Counted from the first letter of the stretch, positions 8,723 to 18,273 are shown. The stretch: DNA of 64,000 nt from Solibacillus merdavium (GCF_014836935.1 NZ_JACSPW010000002.1:124001-188000), one strand, 5' to 3'. Program-made: numbers and translations. Notes: a model not told the origin generated them from the letters alone.

Positions 8723-9766
8723 TTAAGTGAAATTTGATTTTATTTTTTCTAAATGACGGACAGTTGGCGTTAAATTTGCAAAGAAGTATGCTTCACGCAG
8801 TTTGCGAGAAGGTACGCTACCGGCTACATAGCCCGCTGCACCATTATGAATCATATTTGCCTGCACTGCAGCTAATGTATCATGGACTGCCTGTAAACGC
8901 GTATTTACTACATCTTTTAGTGTTAAATTGTTTGCTAATTGAGTTAACTCCGCTTCAATTCTTTCATGATGGCTACGTAGTTCAGTTGCCTGTACTTTCA
9001 AAAAGTCATTACAGCCATTTTGCTTTGCTTTTACCTTTTCAATGCCATCAGCTGCTGCAGCTATAACACCGGCACCAAGCGGAACTTGGTAGTAAATGAA
9101 TGTCGGGCGTATAATATCGCAAAATGCTTTTGCATCCTCCGATATAACAAAATCATTTGGAATTAGTACATTCTCAAATTTACAAGTATATGTTGCACTT
9201 CCATTTACCCCGATAAACCCAAGTCGTTCGGTCATTTCCAAACCTGATGCATCTGTTGAAACGAGCACCATCACTTCCCGAGTATCAATTGTAGCAATCG
9301 CACCAAAATAATGGCGCTTCCCTAAATTTGATACAGCTGGTAGTGTTCCGTTAATAATATAGCCTTCTTCTGTCTTTTCGGCAGTTAAATGAAGCTTCTC
9401 CAGACCTGAATAGTATTTCATTGCATTTGATAAACCTGTTGCCCCTAACTTACGGCCATTTTCTAATTGGGGCAACACTTCATTTTTCAAATAGGCATTA
9501 TCACTATTTCGTAAGTAAGTTAATGCGGCTAAATGGCACCAAACACAAAACGCTGTTGTCATACATACCTTTGCCGTTTCACGGACAACTGTCGCTTCAT
9601 CTACTAATAAACTTGATTGATCTTTATTTGCCGATTGAAAAAATCCACCCTCGCCTAACGCTAAAATATAGCTTTCTGCATAATGTGCCTGCTCATCGAC
9701 TTTCTTTACTAAAGGTTTTAGTTTGTCCTCGATGATTTGCGCTAATAATTGTTTGTTCAATGCCAT
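8723..9766 (-). CDS. Acyl-CoA dehydrogenase-family flavoprotein
   Basis: 347 residues with the acyl-CoA dehydrogenase layout: N-terminal helical domain, middle beta domain with GLSNAMKYY (flavin-contact region) and GFIGVNGSATYTCKFENV, then a C-terminal four-helix domain. It is shorter than typical fatty-acid dehydrogenases (about 380) and lacks a catalytic Glu that I can place, so it may be one of the family members that act as two-component monooxygenases or desulfurising enzymes; that is inference. It follows the DUF4242-like gene by 20 bases, so the two are probably cotranscribed, opposite the HxlR regulator. Confidence 0.72.
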   Translation of the reverse strand: MALNKQLLAQIIEDKLKPLVKKVDEQAHYAESYILALGEGGFFQSANKDQSSLLVDEATVVRETAKVCMTTAFCVWCHLAALTYLRNSDNAYLKNEVLPQLENGRKLGATGLSNAMKYYSGLEKLHLTAEKTEEGYIINGTLPAVSNLGKRHYFGAIATIDTREVMVLVSTDASGLEMTERLGFIGVNGSATYTCKFENVLIPNDFVISEDAKAFCDIIRPTFIYYQVPLGAGVIAAAADGIEKVKAKQNGCNDFLKVQATELRSHHERIEAELTQLANNLTLKDVVNTRLQAVHDTLAAVQANMIHNGAAGYVAGSVPSRKLREAYFFANLTPTVRHLEKIKSNFT

Positions 9767-9786
9767 TCTCTCCGCATCCTTTCCTT

Positions 9787-10302
9787 TTAGTCCGATAGTT
9801 CCGTTAGCGATGTAATCGGTGTTTGTACTGCTTCGCGTGCACGTTTTACAGCTGCTTCGTCTGGTGCATCATAGAAGCATAAGCACTTTGTCATATCTTC
9901 ACATACATACGTACGAGAGAATTTTACATCAGGTACTTCTTCATACTTTACAGAGTTTTTCTTTTTGCGTTCCAAATATTTTTCCATCGTGATTTCAGCA
10001 GGGATTTCCCACTCAACTAAATAATTTACTTGCTCTCCACCAGCTTTTACTTCATCTAATTCTTTACCGATTAAACGAACTTCTTTAATTAAGTCGATCG
10101 AAACACCTTGTGATTGTAAAGCTTCTTTTACTGCTTCTTCTTCAGTTGCTTCAATAATGAAATAGCCACGTGAAAAATCCTTCGCTACTTGTACTTCGAT
10201 AACCCCTACATCTTTTGTCGCGTGCACTTTATCTACCAATGCCGAAAATGCCTCTTTTGAAGATACTTCATTAATTGTTGATTCCACTAAATATAAACTC
10301 AT
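9787..10302 (-). CDS. DUF4242-like (nickel-binding SCO4226-type) protein, two repeats
   Basis: 171 residues built of two alpha/beta repeats. The second (about 93-171: NYLVEWEIP, TYVCEDMTKCLCFYDAPDE) fits the DUF4242 ferredoxin-like pattern with a conserved Cys-containing strand; the first is a degenerate copy (YLVESTIN, FSRGYFIIEATEEEAV). A related Streptomyces protein binds nickel; function here is unknown. The start has AGGAGGAAT 6 bases upstream. First gene of a two-gene operon with the flavoprotein and head-to-head with the HxlR gene. Confidence 0.65.
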   Translation of the reverse strand: MSLYLVESTINEVSSKEAFSALVDKVHATKDVGVIEVQVAKDFSRGYFIIEATEEEAVKEALQSQGVSIDLIKEVRLIGKELDEVKAGGEQVNYLVEWEIPAEITMEKYLERKKKNSVKYEEVPDVKFSRTYVCEDMTKCLCFYDAPDEAAVKRAREAVQTPITSLTELSD

Positions 10303-10419
10303 TTAAATTCCTCCTAGTAGTTAATGTTAAATTTCTTTATATTCAAATAGGCGATTAAATTAGAGCGCACTATGAATATCAATTATCAATTGCACCTATT
10401 CATCATTAGGTACAGCATG

Positions 10420-10460
10420 TTGAAAGTTTCAAGCTCCTTTGAAAGTTAAAAAAATTAACT
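10420..10460. promoter_or_regulatory. Candidate HxlR operator dyads
   Basis: Two perfect dyads lie in the divergent intergenic region: TTGAAAGTTTCAA at 10420-10432 and AGTTAA-5-TTAACT at 10444-10460. A possible -10 (TATACT) for the regulator is at 10483. Assignment to HxlR is inferred from position only. Confidence 0.4.
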
Positions 10461-10509
10461 CGCTTTGCATAAAATTAATGTTTATACTAAGTACGAAGGA
10501 GGCATAAGC

Positions 10510-10938
10510 ATGAAAACTCGTTATGATTTACCTTGTAACATTGCACAAACATTAAATATTCTCGGGGATAGATGGACACTTCTAATCATCCACGAACTTC
10601 TAATAGGTGAAACAAATTTCAATGATATTAAGCTCAAGCTTCCCGGACTTTCGGCAAACGTTCTTTCGAATCGTTTAAAGGAATTAGAAGAAGCCCATAT
10701 AGTCCAGAGCGAGCTTTATGTTGCTCACCCACCTCGCTATCGCTATACATTAACCGAAAAAGGCACTGCCCTTGAGCATGTATTTAATGCGATGATTATT
10801 TGGGGAGCCGAGCATCTTGAAACTTGTTATAAAGAAATTGTCGATCCTGATGAAAACCGGGTTGAAATTGGTTATTACTCTACTAAAACGGGTGATCGAA
10901 TCGACAATATTCAAATACGACCTTTAAAAACTGTCTAA
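10510..10938 (+). CDS. HxlR-family winged-helix regulator
   Basis: 142 residues with the HxlR signature: Cys near the N-terminus (LPCNIAQTLNILGDRW), TLLIIHELL, then the wing region GLSANVLSNRLKELEEAHIV and YRYTLTEKG. The N-terminal Cys is the usual site of redox or electrophile sensing in this family (HypR, QorR, YodB). Start 10510 is chosen because AAGGAGG sits 8 bases before it; an upstream in-frame ATG at 10465 has no site. It is divergent from the DUF4242/flavoprotein pair, its likely target. Confidence 0.85.
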   Translation: MKTRYDLPCNIAQTLNILGDRWTLLIIHELLIGETNFNDIKLKLPGLSANVLSNRLKELEEAHIVQSELYVAHPPRYRYTLTEKGTALEHVFNAMIIWGAEHLETCYKEIVDPDENRVEIGYYSTKTGDRIDNIQIRPLKTV

Positions 10939-10957
10939 AAATTTTTAGGCAGTTTTA
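10926..10957. terminator. Bidirectional terminator
   Basis: AAAACTGTCTAAAAA pairs with TTTTTAGGCAGTTTT (one G-U); it covers the end of the HxlR gene and the stop of the convergent permease gene. Confidence 0.75.
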
Positions 10958-11716
10958 TTTTGCGCTGCCCCAAATGCGATTGACCCAACTTTCAAAATAA
11001 TGAATGCCTTTATCTAACGCTAATCCAAGAACCCCAATGACAACGATACAAGCCATTACTAAATCAAGACTTAAAGAATTTCTTGCATCAATGATTAAAA
11101 ACCCTAACCCTGATTGCGCACCGACCATTTCACCCGCTACAAGGAAGATCCACGCAGAACCTAACGCCATATGCAAACCATTTGCAATCATCGGGAATGA
11201 TGCCGGTAATACTATTTTCCGTAATGTTTCAAACGGGCTCATTTCAAAATTGGAGGCAATACGTAAATATGTTCTGTCGACTTTTTTGACAGCTGATACG
11301 GTCGATAAAAGGACCGGGAAAAAAGCAGCTATAAAAATTATGACAATCGCGGGCATATTGCCAATGCCAAACCATAATACGATAAAAGGTGACCATGCAA
11401 TTGGAGAAACCGGACGCAATACTTGAACAATTGGGTCCACTACTTTCCATACGAGCATCGATCTACCTAGTAGAAGCCCTAAAATGACGGCCACAATTAC
11501 TGCTGCTAAATAACCCGAGAAAAATCGAAATAAACTAATTTGAATATGAGCAAACAAAGAACCATCCGAAATGATTGCTAATAATGCTTCCCCCACTTTT
11601 AAAGGTGGAGGGAAGAGTGCTGACTGATGGCCACCGATGAAGATTGCAAATTGCCAGAAGACAAGAAGCAGAATAAAGCCAATCGCAATCGGTGACAGTT
11701 TTTTCACTTTGGCCAT
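10955..11716 (-). CDS. ABC transporter permease, NitT/TauT/SsuC type
   Basis: 253 residues, six predicted membrane segments, with the family EAA-type loop (residues about 145-175, SNFEMSPFETLRKIVLPASFPMI read in part) that contacts the ATPase. This family imports nitrate, sulfonates, taurine or thiamine precursors with a periplasmic-type binding lipoprotein and an SsuB-like ATPase. The three genes lie as ATPase, binding protein, permease on the minus strand with gaps of 13 and 20 bases. The substrate cannot be told from the permease. Confidence 0.88.
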   Translation of the reverse strand: MAKVKKLSPIAIGFILLLVFWQFAIFIGGHQSALFPPPLKVGEALLAIISDGSLFAHIQISLFRFFSGYLAAVIVAVILGLLLGRSMLVWKVVDPIVQVLRPVSPIAWSPFIVLWFGIGNMPAIVIIFIAAFFPVLLSTVSAVKKVDRTYLRIASNFEMSPFETLRKIVLPASFPMIANGLHMALGSAWIFLVAGEMVGAQSGLGFLIIDARNSLSLDLVMACIVVIGVLGLALDKGIHYFESWVNRIWGSAK

Positions 11717-11736
11717 AATATCCCTCCATTCCTCTA

Positions 11737-12666
11737 TTAATTTACAAAGCTATCATCAACAAAGTCTTCGTAGGATGGTGGATTAACAGATAATCCCATT
11801 TCCATTAATGCATCACGTAAAATAGCATAGCTTTCTTGTTCAATACTTAAATTGTCATATGAAATCCAATCAAGAGAAATATCCAAAACATTTTGATCCA
11901 CTGTTAAATATTGCCCGACTACTTCATGCATATGTTCGTCTTTTCCTTGTGCAAGCTCTCCACCTGCTACATAGTCGTTAACAAATTTGTCGGCCAATTC
12001 TTTATTGTCGTCAATAAATTTACCTCTCAATACTAAGCCACAATCGATGGAATCTTTCCATATTTCTTCTGACTGATACAATACTTTGCCATTTTCAAGT
12101 GCTACAGAAATCGCTCCAAATGGTTCAGCTACAACATAGCCGGCAATTCGCCCTTCTGCTAAAGCTGCAGGCATTTCTGCTGGCGGTAGTTCGATTACAT
12201 CAACTTCATCATAGGCAATGCCATGTTTTTCCAGCATTTCATACAACAAAATATTATGTGTGGAAAATCTGCTTGGGATGGCAAAGGATTTCCCGACGAG
12301 TTCTTCAACAGAATTAATATCATTACCTGCAATTAAAACATTGCCATCTCGATGACCGAGTGCCACTGCTTTTAAATCAATGCCTTTTTCCTTTGCATTC
12401 ATAGCTAATTGGATTAGTACGGATGCCCCATCGATTGCTCCCGTATTAAGTGCATCCATTAGTTCTGGCCAAGAACCAAACTTTACTAGCTCTAAATTAT
12501 AATCCTCATAGTTCTCATCATTCTGCATATATAAAGGCACCGCATGTGTAATCGGTAAATACCCAATTTTTATTGTTGGTTTTTCACCATCGACTGCAGA
12601 ATTATTTCCGCATGCAGCTAAAAATGTAACAAATAACATTGTCATTATTAAAAATATCTTTTTCAT
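11737..12666 (-). CDS. ABC transporter substrate-binding lipoprotein, NitT/TauT type
   Basis: 309 residues with a lipoprotein signal ending in the lipobox LAAC (Cys 19). The mature part has the NMT1/OpuAC-like fold start KIGYLPITHAVPLYM, a GAIDGASV loop and VVAEPFGAISVALENG, typical of nitrate/sulfonate/taurine family binding proteins. AAGGGGGGGT stands upstream of the ATG. Middle gene of the three-gene importer. Confidence 0.88.
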   Translation of the reverse strand: MKKIFLIMTMLFVTFLAACGNNSAVDGEKPTIKIGYLPITHAVPLYMQNDENYEDYNLELVKFGSWPELMDALNTGAIDGASVLIQLAMNAKEKGIDLKAVALGHRDGNVLIAGNDINSVEELVGKSFAIPSRFSTHNILLYEMLEKHGIAYDEVDVIELPPAEMPAALAEGRIAGYVVAEPFGAISVALENGKVLYQSEEIWKDSIDCGLVLRGKFIDDNKELADKFVNDYVAGGELAQGKDEHMHEVVGQYLTVDQNVLDISLDWISYDNLSIEQESYAILRDALMEMGLSVNPPSYEDFVDDSFVN

Positions 12667-12679
12667 CCACTACCCCCCC

Positions 12680-13453
12680 TTAAATATTAAATTCTATCGT
12701 TGTTTCATGAGTAAATTGAAATTCATTAAAAATTAGTTCCCTATAATGCTGAAAGTCTGCATCGGCACGATTTCGTTCCTTTGGCAATCTCAATACAATT
12801 TCCTTATGAATCTCCCCAGGATTTGGCTTCATAATTAATATGCGGTCTGCCAAATAAATGGCTTCATCAATATCATGTGTTACTAAAACAATTGTCATCT
12901 TTTCTCGACGCTGAATTTGCATTAATTCATCCTGTAAATAGTAGCGTGTAAATGTATCGAGCGCACCGAATGGTTCATCCATTAAAATGACCTCTGGCTG
13001 CATCGCCAGGGCACGTGCAATAGCAACTCGTTGCTGCATCCCACCAGATAATTCACTTGGGAGAGCATTGGCCCGATCCTCTAATCCAACCATTCGTAAA
13101 TAATGTAGAGTTCTTTCAGATATTTCCTGCTTTGATAAACTTATATTTTCAATGCCTAACTCTACATTTTTTCGGACAGAGCGCCATGGCAGTAACCCAT
13201 AGTTTTGCATCAGCATAATGCATCGCTTACTCGGTTTCCTGATAGACACTTCATCGAGCAAGATTTGGCCATTGTTTACCGCTTCAAAGCCACCTATACA
13301 ATTAAGCAATGTACTTTTTCCACAGCCGCTTTTTCCTAAAATTGCGATAACTTCACCTTTTTTTATATCGAAAGAAATATCCTGCAGTACTGTCGGACCC
13401 TGTTCACTATAAGACTTACTTACATTCCTAATATCAATCATTACTGAAGACAA
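12680..13453 (-). CDS. ABC transporter ATP-binding protein, SsuB/TauB type
   Basis: 257 residues with Walker [11 protein letters not shown]-loop MQNYGLLPW, signature LSGGMQQR, Walker [13 protein letters not shown] and the switch His (LVTHDIDEA). All catalytic motifs are intact. TTG at 13453 has AAAGG only three bases upstream, so ATG at 13441 (MIDIRN) is a real alternative. First gene of the importer operon. Confidence 0.9.
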   Translation of the reverse strand: MSSVMIDIRNVSKSYSEQGPTVLQDISFDIKKGEVIAILGKSGCGKSTLLNCIGGFEAVNNGQILLDEVSIRKPSKRCIMLMQNYGLLPWRSVRKNVELGIENISLSKQEISERTLHYLRMVGLEDRANALPSELSGGMQQRVAIARALAMQPEVILMDEPFGALDTFTRYYLQDELMQIQRREKMTIVLVTHDIDEAIYLADRILIMKPNPGEIHKEIVLRLPKERNRADADFQHYRELIFNEFQFTHETTIEFNI

Positions 13454-13665
13454 TTACCTTTCACCCCAATGCCGATTATTCAACTCGGTTTTATATTATA
13501 TGAGTTATATTATTATACTTACTTAAATAAAACAACCTTATTTTTCAATTTATTTTTATTTTCTAAAAAATTGTCGGTTATTTTATGAATATAATATAAA
13601 ATGGAACAATATATAGTTATCTACATAGTGATGGTAGTTCATTTAAAAAGTGAGGTTGAAACAAA

Positions 13666-14229
13666 ATGAAAAAAGTGAAGTTAGTTCCCCATGATCTTCG
13701 TTATGCGAAGGAAATACATCGTTTATCTCAGGCACCCGAAGTAAAAAATGCACTTGGTTTACCTACTCAATCCATAGAAGATACGGAAAATTTTATTATT
13801 AATAATTTAATAGAAGAATCTGAAGGAAAGACGGTTTCTCGTGTAATTCTTAATGAGGAAGAAAAATTAGTTGGTATTACGACACTAATGTTTATTGATC
13901 AACATAAAAAACTTTGTCACATCGGTAGCTGGATTGGTTTTGAGTTTTGGGGGCTTGGCTATAATTTGCCGTCGAAAATTGAAATTTTAAAAATTGCATT
14001 TGAGCAGCTGAAATTGGATGTTGTGTTTGCAGGTGCCCGTACTGTTAATATCCGTTCACAAAAAGCACAGGAAAAATTACCGTTCATCTCCTTAAATGTT
14101 GAACAGCAATTTCCAGAAGAACATTTACTATTGGAAGAGAGACAAAAACAGCCTTGTGTTTTAAATGCAATTTTAAAAGAAGACTACTTAAATTATTTAT
14201 ACATTACACAAAAAGGTCAGGAAATTTAG
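13666..14229 (+). CDS. GNAT acetyltransferase (RimJ/RimL-like)
   Basis: 187 residues of the Acetyltransf_3 type. The acetyl-CoA-binding region appears degenerate: where RimJ-like enzymes have a Q/RxxGxG/A loop, this protein has FWGLGYNLPSKIEIL. The N-terminal RLVPHDLRYAKEIHRLS-like start and the later VFAGARTVNIRSQKAQEKL (Asn-Ser/Gln catalytic-loop region) fit the family. Substrate unknown. AGTGAGGTTG upstream is a weak ribosome site. It converges on the carotenoid cluster through a shared terminator. Confidence 0.7.
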   Translation: MKKVKLVPHDLRYAKEIHRLSQAPEVKNALGLPTQSIEDTENFIINNLIEESEGKTVSRVILNEEEKLVGITTLMFIDQHKKLCHIGSWIGFEFWGLGYNLPSKIEILKIAFEQLKLDVVFAGARTVNIRSQKAQEKLPFISLNVEQQFPEEHLLLEERQKQPCVLNAILKEDYLNYLYITQKGQEI

Positions 14230-14257
14230 AGGTATCTCTAATTTTCCTGACCTTTTT
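14209..14257. terminator. Bidirectional terminator between GNAT and carotenoid genes
   Basis: AAAAAGGTCAGGAAA pairs with TTTCCTGACCTTTTT; the loop holds the stop codon of one gene and the end of the other. Confidence 0.85.
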
Positions 14258-15686
14258 CTGCTATATATTTTTTTGCCACATTCATGCCTCCAAGTGTGAC
14301 AAGTGGAGACCCCCCACCTGGATGTACTGTCCCTCCAACAAAATATAAATTTTTCAGCTTTGCATGCCGATTACTCGGTCTAAAAAATGCAGATTTTACT
14401 GAATTGGATGCAGCTCCATACAATGCCCCTCGAAATGCATAAAATTCCTTCTCTAAATACTCGGGTGTTATTACTTTTTCCTCCACAATAGCATCTTCGA
14501 TATCAAGACCAAGGTCCTTTAACTGTATGATTATTTGTTGGCGATATTTCTGCGAATCAATTTGTAAAGTTCCATTTTGGGTTGGAGGGGCATTAACTAA
14601 AATCAGCAAATTATCTCCACTTGGTGAAATGGAAGGATCGGTATAGGAAGAATTACAAATATAAATTGTGGGATCTTCAACATAGTGATCTGAAAAGAGT
14701 GCGTCAAACTCCAATTCATAGTTTTCAGGAAAATAGACATTATGATGATGCAACCCTTCAATCCGTTTATTAAGCCCAAGCAATAAGACAAATGCTGAAC
14801 TGGATGGCTGAATATCTTTTTTAACTTCATCAAGCTCAAATAAATCACTTAATCGATCTGAATTCATAAAGACAGCATCGACTGTATGTGTATTTCCATA
14901 CTGATCGATAATACTGTGAATTTGAGTCTTTCCATATTTAACTTTTGTCACTTCACACCCTACATGAAATTTCACACCTAGCTGCTTAGCACGGGTTGTA
15001 AATGCTTGCGCAATCTTTGATGTTCCACCTTCAACGTAATCGACACCATCAACCAATTCCAAATAAGCAATCATTGCAAATGTTGCAGGCATTATGTATG
15101 GCGATGAACCAATATATGTCGCATAGCGTAAAAAACATTGAACGATAAACGGATGCTGAAAATACTTTCTTATAAATTGGTCCAAAGTTTCAAAAGGCCG
15201 TACTTTTACTAGCGCCGATAGTAATGATGGTTTCATATAGTCTCGCCAGCTCGTAAATGTTGTTTGCAAAAAATGACGCTGTGCCAAAAAGTAGATTCTT
15301 GAAATTTCCGTAATAAAAGCAGGATAATTTTTCGCGTCACTTAAAGAAATCTTTTTAATTTGCTCAATCATATATTGCTGGTCGTTGGAAAAATATAATA
15401 CTTCTCCTTTCGAACTTACATTCTTCATATGAACTCGTAAAGGGATAAAATTTAAATAATCATCCGGATCTACGCCAGTTTGTGCTAATACCTGCTGAAA
15501 GACAGGGCGCATTGTAATCGTATTTGGTCCAAAATCAAAATGATGCGTACCGAGATCTATTGAGCGCATTTTTCCGCCCAATTCTTTATTTTTTTCAAAT
15601 ACTGTAACATCCATGCCTGCATTCGCAAGTGTTATAGCTGCGGATAGCCCCCCTAGACCGCCGCCAATTACCGCTACTTTCTTCAT
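14238..15686 (-). CDS. CrtN/CrtP-type phytoene desaturase family carotenoid oxidoreductase
   Basis: 482-residue flavoprotein with the N-terminal dinucleotide fold (VIGGGLGGLSAAITLA, then EKNKELGGKM) and the C-terminal FAD loop FVGGTVHPGGGSPLVTLGG, as in CrtI/CrtN/CrtP. In C30 pathways such enzymes desaturate diapophytoene or oxidise the terminal methyl group. Being in a run with a glycosyltransferase, an acyltransferase and a CruF-like protein, a diapolycopene/diaponeurosporene oxidase role is likelier than the first desaturase. Its ATG overlaps the stop of the glycosyltransferase (ATGA), showing translational coupling. Last gene of the operon. Confidence 0.82.
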   Translation of the reverse strand: MKKVAVIGGGLGGLSAAITLANAGMDVTVFEKNKELGGKMRSIDLGTHHFDFGPNTITMRPVFQQVLAQTGVDPDDYLNFIPLRVHMKNVSSKGEVLYFSNDQQYMIEQIKKISLSDAKNYPAFITEISRIYFLAQRHFLQTTFTSWRDYMKPSLLSALVKVRPFETLDQFIRKYFQHPFIVQCFLRYATYIGSSPYIMPATFAMIAYLELVDGVDYVEGGTSKIAQAFTTRAKQLGVKFHVGCEVTKVKYGKTQIHSIIDQYGNTHTVDAVFMNSDRLSDLFELDEVKKDIQPSSSAFVLLLGLNKRIEGLHHHNVYFPENYELEFDALFSDHYVEDPTIYICNSSYTDPSISPSGDNLLILVNAPPTQNGTLQIDSQKYRQQIIIQLKDLGLDIEDAIVEEKVITPEYLEKEFYAFRGALYGAASNSVKSAFFRPSNRHAKLKNLYFVGGTVHPGGGSPLVTLGGMNVAKKYIAEKGQEN

Positions 15687-16783
15687 CCGTATTCACGTCC
15701 CTTCCAAACATACGATCGTTTCGTTTGATACAAATAAATTGAATTACACAAAATAATTAGCATTGCCAATGAAGAGAGTGGCATGAACAATGCGTAATAT
15801 AAGGGTGTCTTGCTTTTGAAGTCGGAAACCATTCTTTGAATAACAATCAAAATATACGGTATAGCATACAGCCAATTAGAAAAAACAATACTATTAATAA
15901 GAAGCACTAGCGGAAACACATAAGTCACACTATAAAAAAGGACAAACAGCACGGCATTTCTAAAAGAATAATTTAGGCCATTAAATGTATTTTTAGAAAA
16001 ACCTTGCCACGTTTCAAACGCGCTAGTGTACATCTTACATGAACTGTCTTTACTAAGATTAACTAATAACACCCGCATTCCTGATTTTTTCATCGCCCGC
16101 GCTATTTCCACATCTTCCAATAGAGAGTTTTTCACTACAAGATGACCACCCATTTTCTCATAAGCTTCTCGTTCGAAAAATAAAAATGTCCCATTGGCAG
16201 CCGTAGCAGCCGGCCATTTCGTATAATTCGCCAGAGCAACAGGCAAATGAAAATTCACAAGAAAATGCATCATCGGAAGTACAAGCCGATCCAGCCAATT
16301 AGAATACATAAAATGCGGAAACCCGGTAATTAGACCAATTTTGTTTTCCCTCATAAGTGGAACTACTTTTTCAAAGATGTGTGATGACAAGGTTACGTCT
16401 GCATCAATAAACGCTAAATATTTTCCAGTGGCTACTCGCTGTAGCTGATGACAGGCATGCACTTTCCCTACCCAATTAGACGGCAACTCCACTCCCTCTA
16501 TCACACGAAAGCGCGCATCACCTTCAATTTCCTGATATAGCATTTGTCCAGTTAAGTCGGTTGATTGATCATTATAAATGATGAACTCTAGCTGTGGATA
16601 TGTAAGTTGCTTTAGCATGGAGATGCACTGTTTTACATTTCGTTGCTCATTACGCATAGGAATAAGAATGGAAATACGATCTAGATTTTCCCCATGCCCT
16701 TTTTTAATTCGAGGTAAAAACAAGCCATTCAAAATTGTCCAAATGACAAAAATACTTAACACAATACAGTAAATAAATAGCAT
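15683..16783 (-). CDS. Glycosyltransferase family 2, CrtQ-like
   Basis: 366 residues: an N-terminal membrane segment, a GT-A domain (ILIPMRNEQRNVKQC, DQSTDLTG, and the metal-binding DAD in FIDADVTLS), and four hydrophobic segments at the C-terminus. CrtQ-type enzymes attach glucose to the carboxyl end of the carotenoid. Start taken at the ATG at 16783 because GAGGTGAC lies 8 bases before it; the GTG at 16792 is inside that site. It overlaps the next gene by 4 bases and follows the acyltransferase by 13. Confidence 0.82.
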   Translation of the reverse strand: MLFIYCIVLSIFVIWTILNGLFLPRIKKGHGENLDRISILIPMRNEQRNVKQCISMLKQLTYPQLEFIIYNDQSTDLTGQMLYQEIEGDARFRVIEGVELPSNWVGKVHACHQLQRVATGKYLAFIDADVTLSSHIFEKVVPLMRENKIGLITGFPHFMYSNWLDRLVLPMMHFLVNFHLPVALANYTKWPAATAANGTFLFFEREAYEKMGGHLVVKNSLLEDVEIARAMKKSGMRVLLVNLSKDSSCKMYTSAFETWQGFSKNTFNGLNYSFRNAVLFVLFYSVTYVFPLVLLINSIVFSNWLYAIPYILIVIQRMVSDFKSKTPLYYALFMPLSSLAMLIILCNSIYLYQTKRSYVWKGREYG

Positions 16784-16796
16784 CCTAGTCACCTCA

Positions 16797-17447
16797 TCAT
16801 ACTTTTATGAAACTTGTATAATCATTTTGAACAACATCTTTTTTCAGAGCATTTAACTGCTCCGTGACTACCTCTTCAAAATATTGTGTCATCTGTTCTC
16901 GACTCCATTTATCTTCATATTGAATTGGTTTTCCGATATCAATCCACACTTCAGCTTTTCGTTCATTCCGAAATGTATAGTAAAAAGTTATAGGAACGAC
17001 CGAAATACCTTTCATTTGCTTGGCAATCATTGCTGCACCTTGTTGAAAGTAAAGTGGCCTTTGTTCTAAATGCCATTCCTTTCCTTGAGGAAATATACAA
17101 ATATTTTTTCCATCCTGTAATAGACTTTTCGTATAGCGGATGGATTCTATAATATGTTTCGGGTTTTGTTGATTAACTGAATACGCACCTATCCATTGAA
17201 AAATTGGGAATTTCTTTATTCCCTGCTCATCTACCATGACAAATAGATTTGGAATATATCCCCTTTGTTCCAATTCAAACAAAAGCAGACCATCCCACCA
17301 GGAACTGTGATTAGCAATATATAGTGCATTGCTGGGCATAGGGAAATCCGCCTTTATACAAATATGAGCAAAACTTCGCTTCATCAATTTCTGTTGGACG
17401 AACCGAAACATTCTCATAGCAACTTTATTCTTTTTAGCTACTCGCAT
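16797..17447 (-). CDS. PlsC-type acyltransferase of the carotenoid cluster (CrtO-like role)
   Basis: 216 residues with the 1-acylglycerol-3-phosphate acyltransferase motifs: NHSSWWD (HX4D catalytic pair), then FPQGKEWH as the EGT/R-type substrate motif. In C30 glyco-carotenoid pathways an acyltransferase esterifies the sugar; membership of this operon suggests that role, though a lysophospholipid acyltransferase cannot be excluded. GAGGGGC stands three bases before the ATG. It overlaps the upstream gene by 14 bases. Confidence 0.75.
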   Translation of the reverse strand: MRVAKKNKVAMRMFRFVQQKLMKRSFAHICIKADFPMPSNALYIANHSSWWDGLLLFELEQRGYIPNLFVMVDEQGIKKFPIFQWIGAYSVNQQNPKHIIESIRYTKSLLQDGKNICIFPQGKEWHLEQRPLYFQQGAAMIAKQMKGISVVPITFYYTFRNERKAEVWIDIGKPIQYEDKWSREQMTQYFEEVVTEQLNALKKDVVQNDYTSFIKV

Positions 17448-18192
17448 ATTGCCCCTCTTTTCGAAGTGAGAATATTAAAAAGAGAAGTGCTGTCACAACT
17501 ATTGTACTGGCCAAATATATTCCATTCATTAACCCAATTAAAGCAAACATGATAATAATCAGGATATACAAAAGAACGAGTCGATCCTGCCAAACTTTAT
17601 TCACTTGTGAAACAGAAATGAATGATAGAATTATATGAATGCAAAAAGCGACAATAAACCAGCCAAAAAAGTTCGTCCACGGAATGTCATAGTATATTCC
17701 CGGCTCGTGCCATATCCAATATTGTTTTGCTTTATAGGCTACTGGATCTAATATTAAATCCATCGTAAGCGCCAAAACACCACCGAGTAGTGCTCTTAAA
17801 ATTATATTTTGCACTCCAAACTTCATGATAATAGCATGACCTGTCGCAATAACCATTACCCATGCGAAACCGATTGCAACTGGAACCCCCATAACATTCG
17901 GTGCAAAATAATTTGAATACGTATAATCACCAAACAAAAATTGACTAGATGATCCATAGTATTCAATGATGAATGTAGACACAAATATTCCAACAAATAT
18001 TAAGAAGCCCAATTTAAAGCGGAAATGAATGAGGAAATAAATTCCTCCTAATATTCCGGATGTAATAATAAATATACTATTCGACCATTCCAGCCAACTG
18101 GGCAACAAATCAAAGCCAACAAGTACTACTCCGCATATGTACCAAAAAAGAAAAAAGTAAAATATGTAATCTGCAATACGCATTTTATTCAC
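17434..18192 (-). CDS. Carotenoid biosynthesis membrane protein (DUF422/CruF-like)
   Basis: 252 residues, about seven to eight membrane segments. The region around residues 75-165 (YYGSSSQFLFGDYTYSN, PVAIGFAWVMV, MDLILDPVA, YYDIPWTNFFGWF) is the DUF422/CruF signature; CruF homologues hydrate carotenoid psi-ends. First gene of the four-gene run, with AAGGGAGTG upstream. Its presence in a C30-type cluster is known in other Bacillales, but its exact reaction there is not settled. Confidence 0.8.
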   Translation of the reverse strand: MNKMRIADYIFYFFLFWYICGVVLVGFDLLPSWLEWSNSIFIITSGILGGIYFLIHFRFKLGFLIFVGIFVSTFIIEYYGSSSQFLFGDYTYSNYFAPNVMGVPVAIGFAWVMVIATGHAIIMKFGVQNIILRALLGGVLALTMDLILDPVAYKAKQYWIWHEPGIYYDIPWTNFFGWFIVAFCIHIILSFISVSQVNKVWQDRLVLLYILIIIMFALIGLMNGIYLASTIVVTALLFLIFSLRKEGQYASS

Positions 18193-18273
18193 TCCCTTAT
18201 TAAACTATTATTTCCTTTTTTCCATTATATTCACTTCTCATGTAACCCGTAAACAAATGCGATTTCGTTTCAA

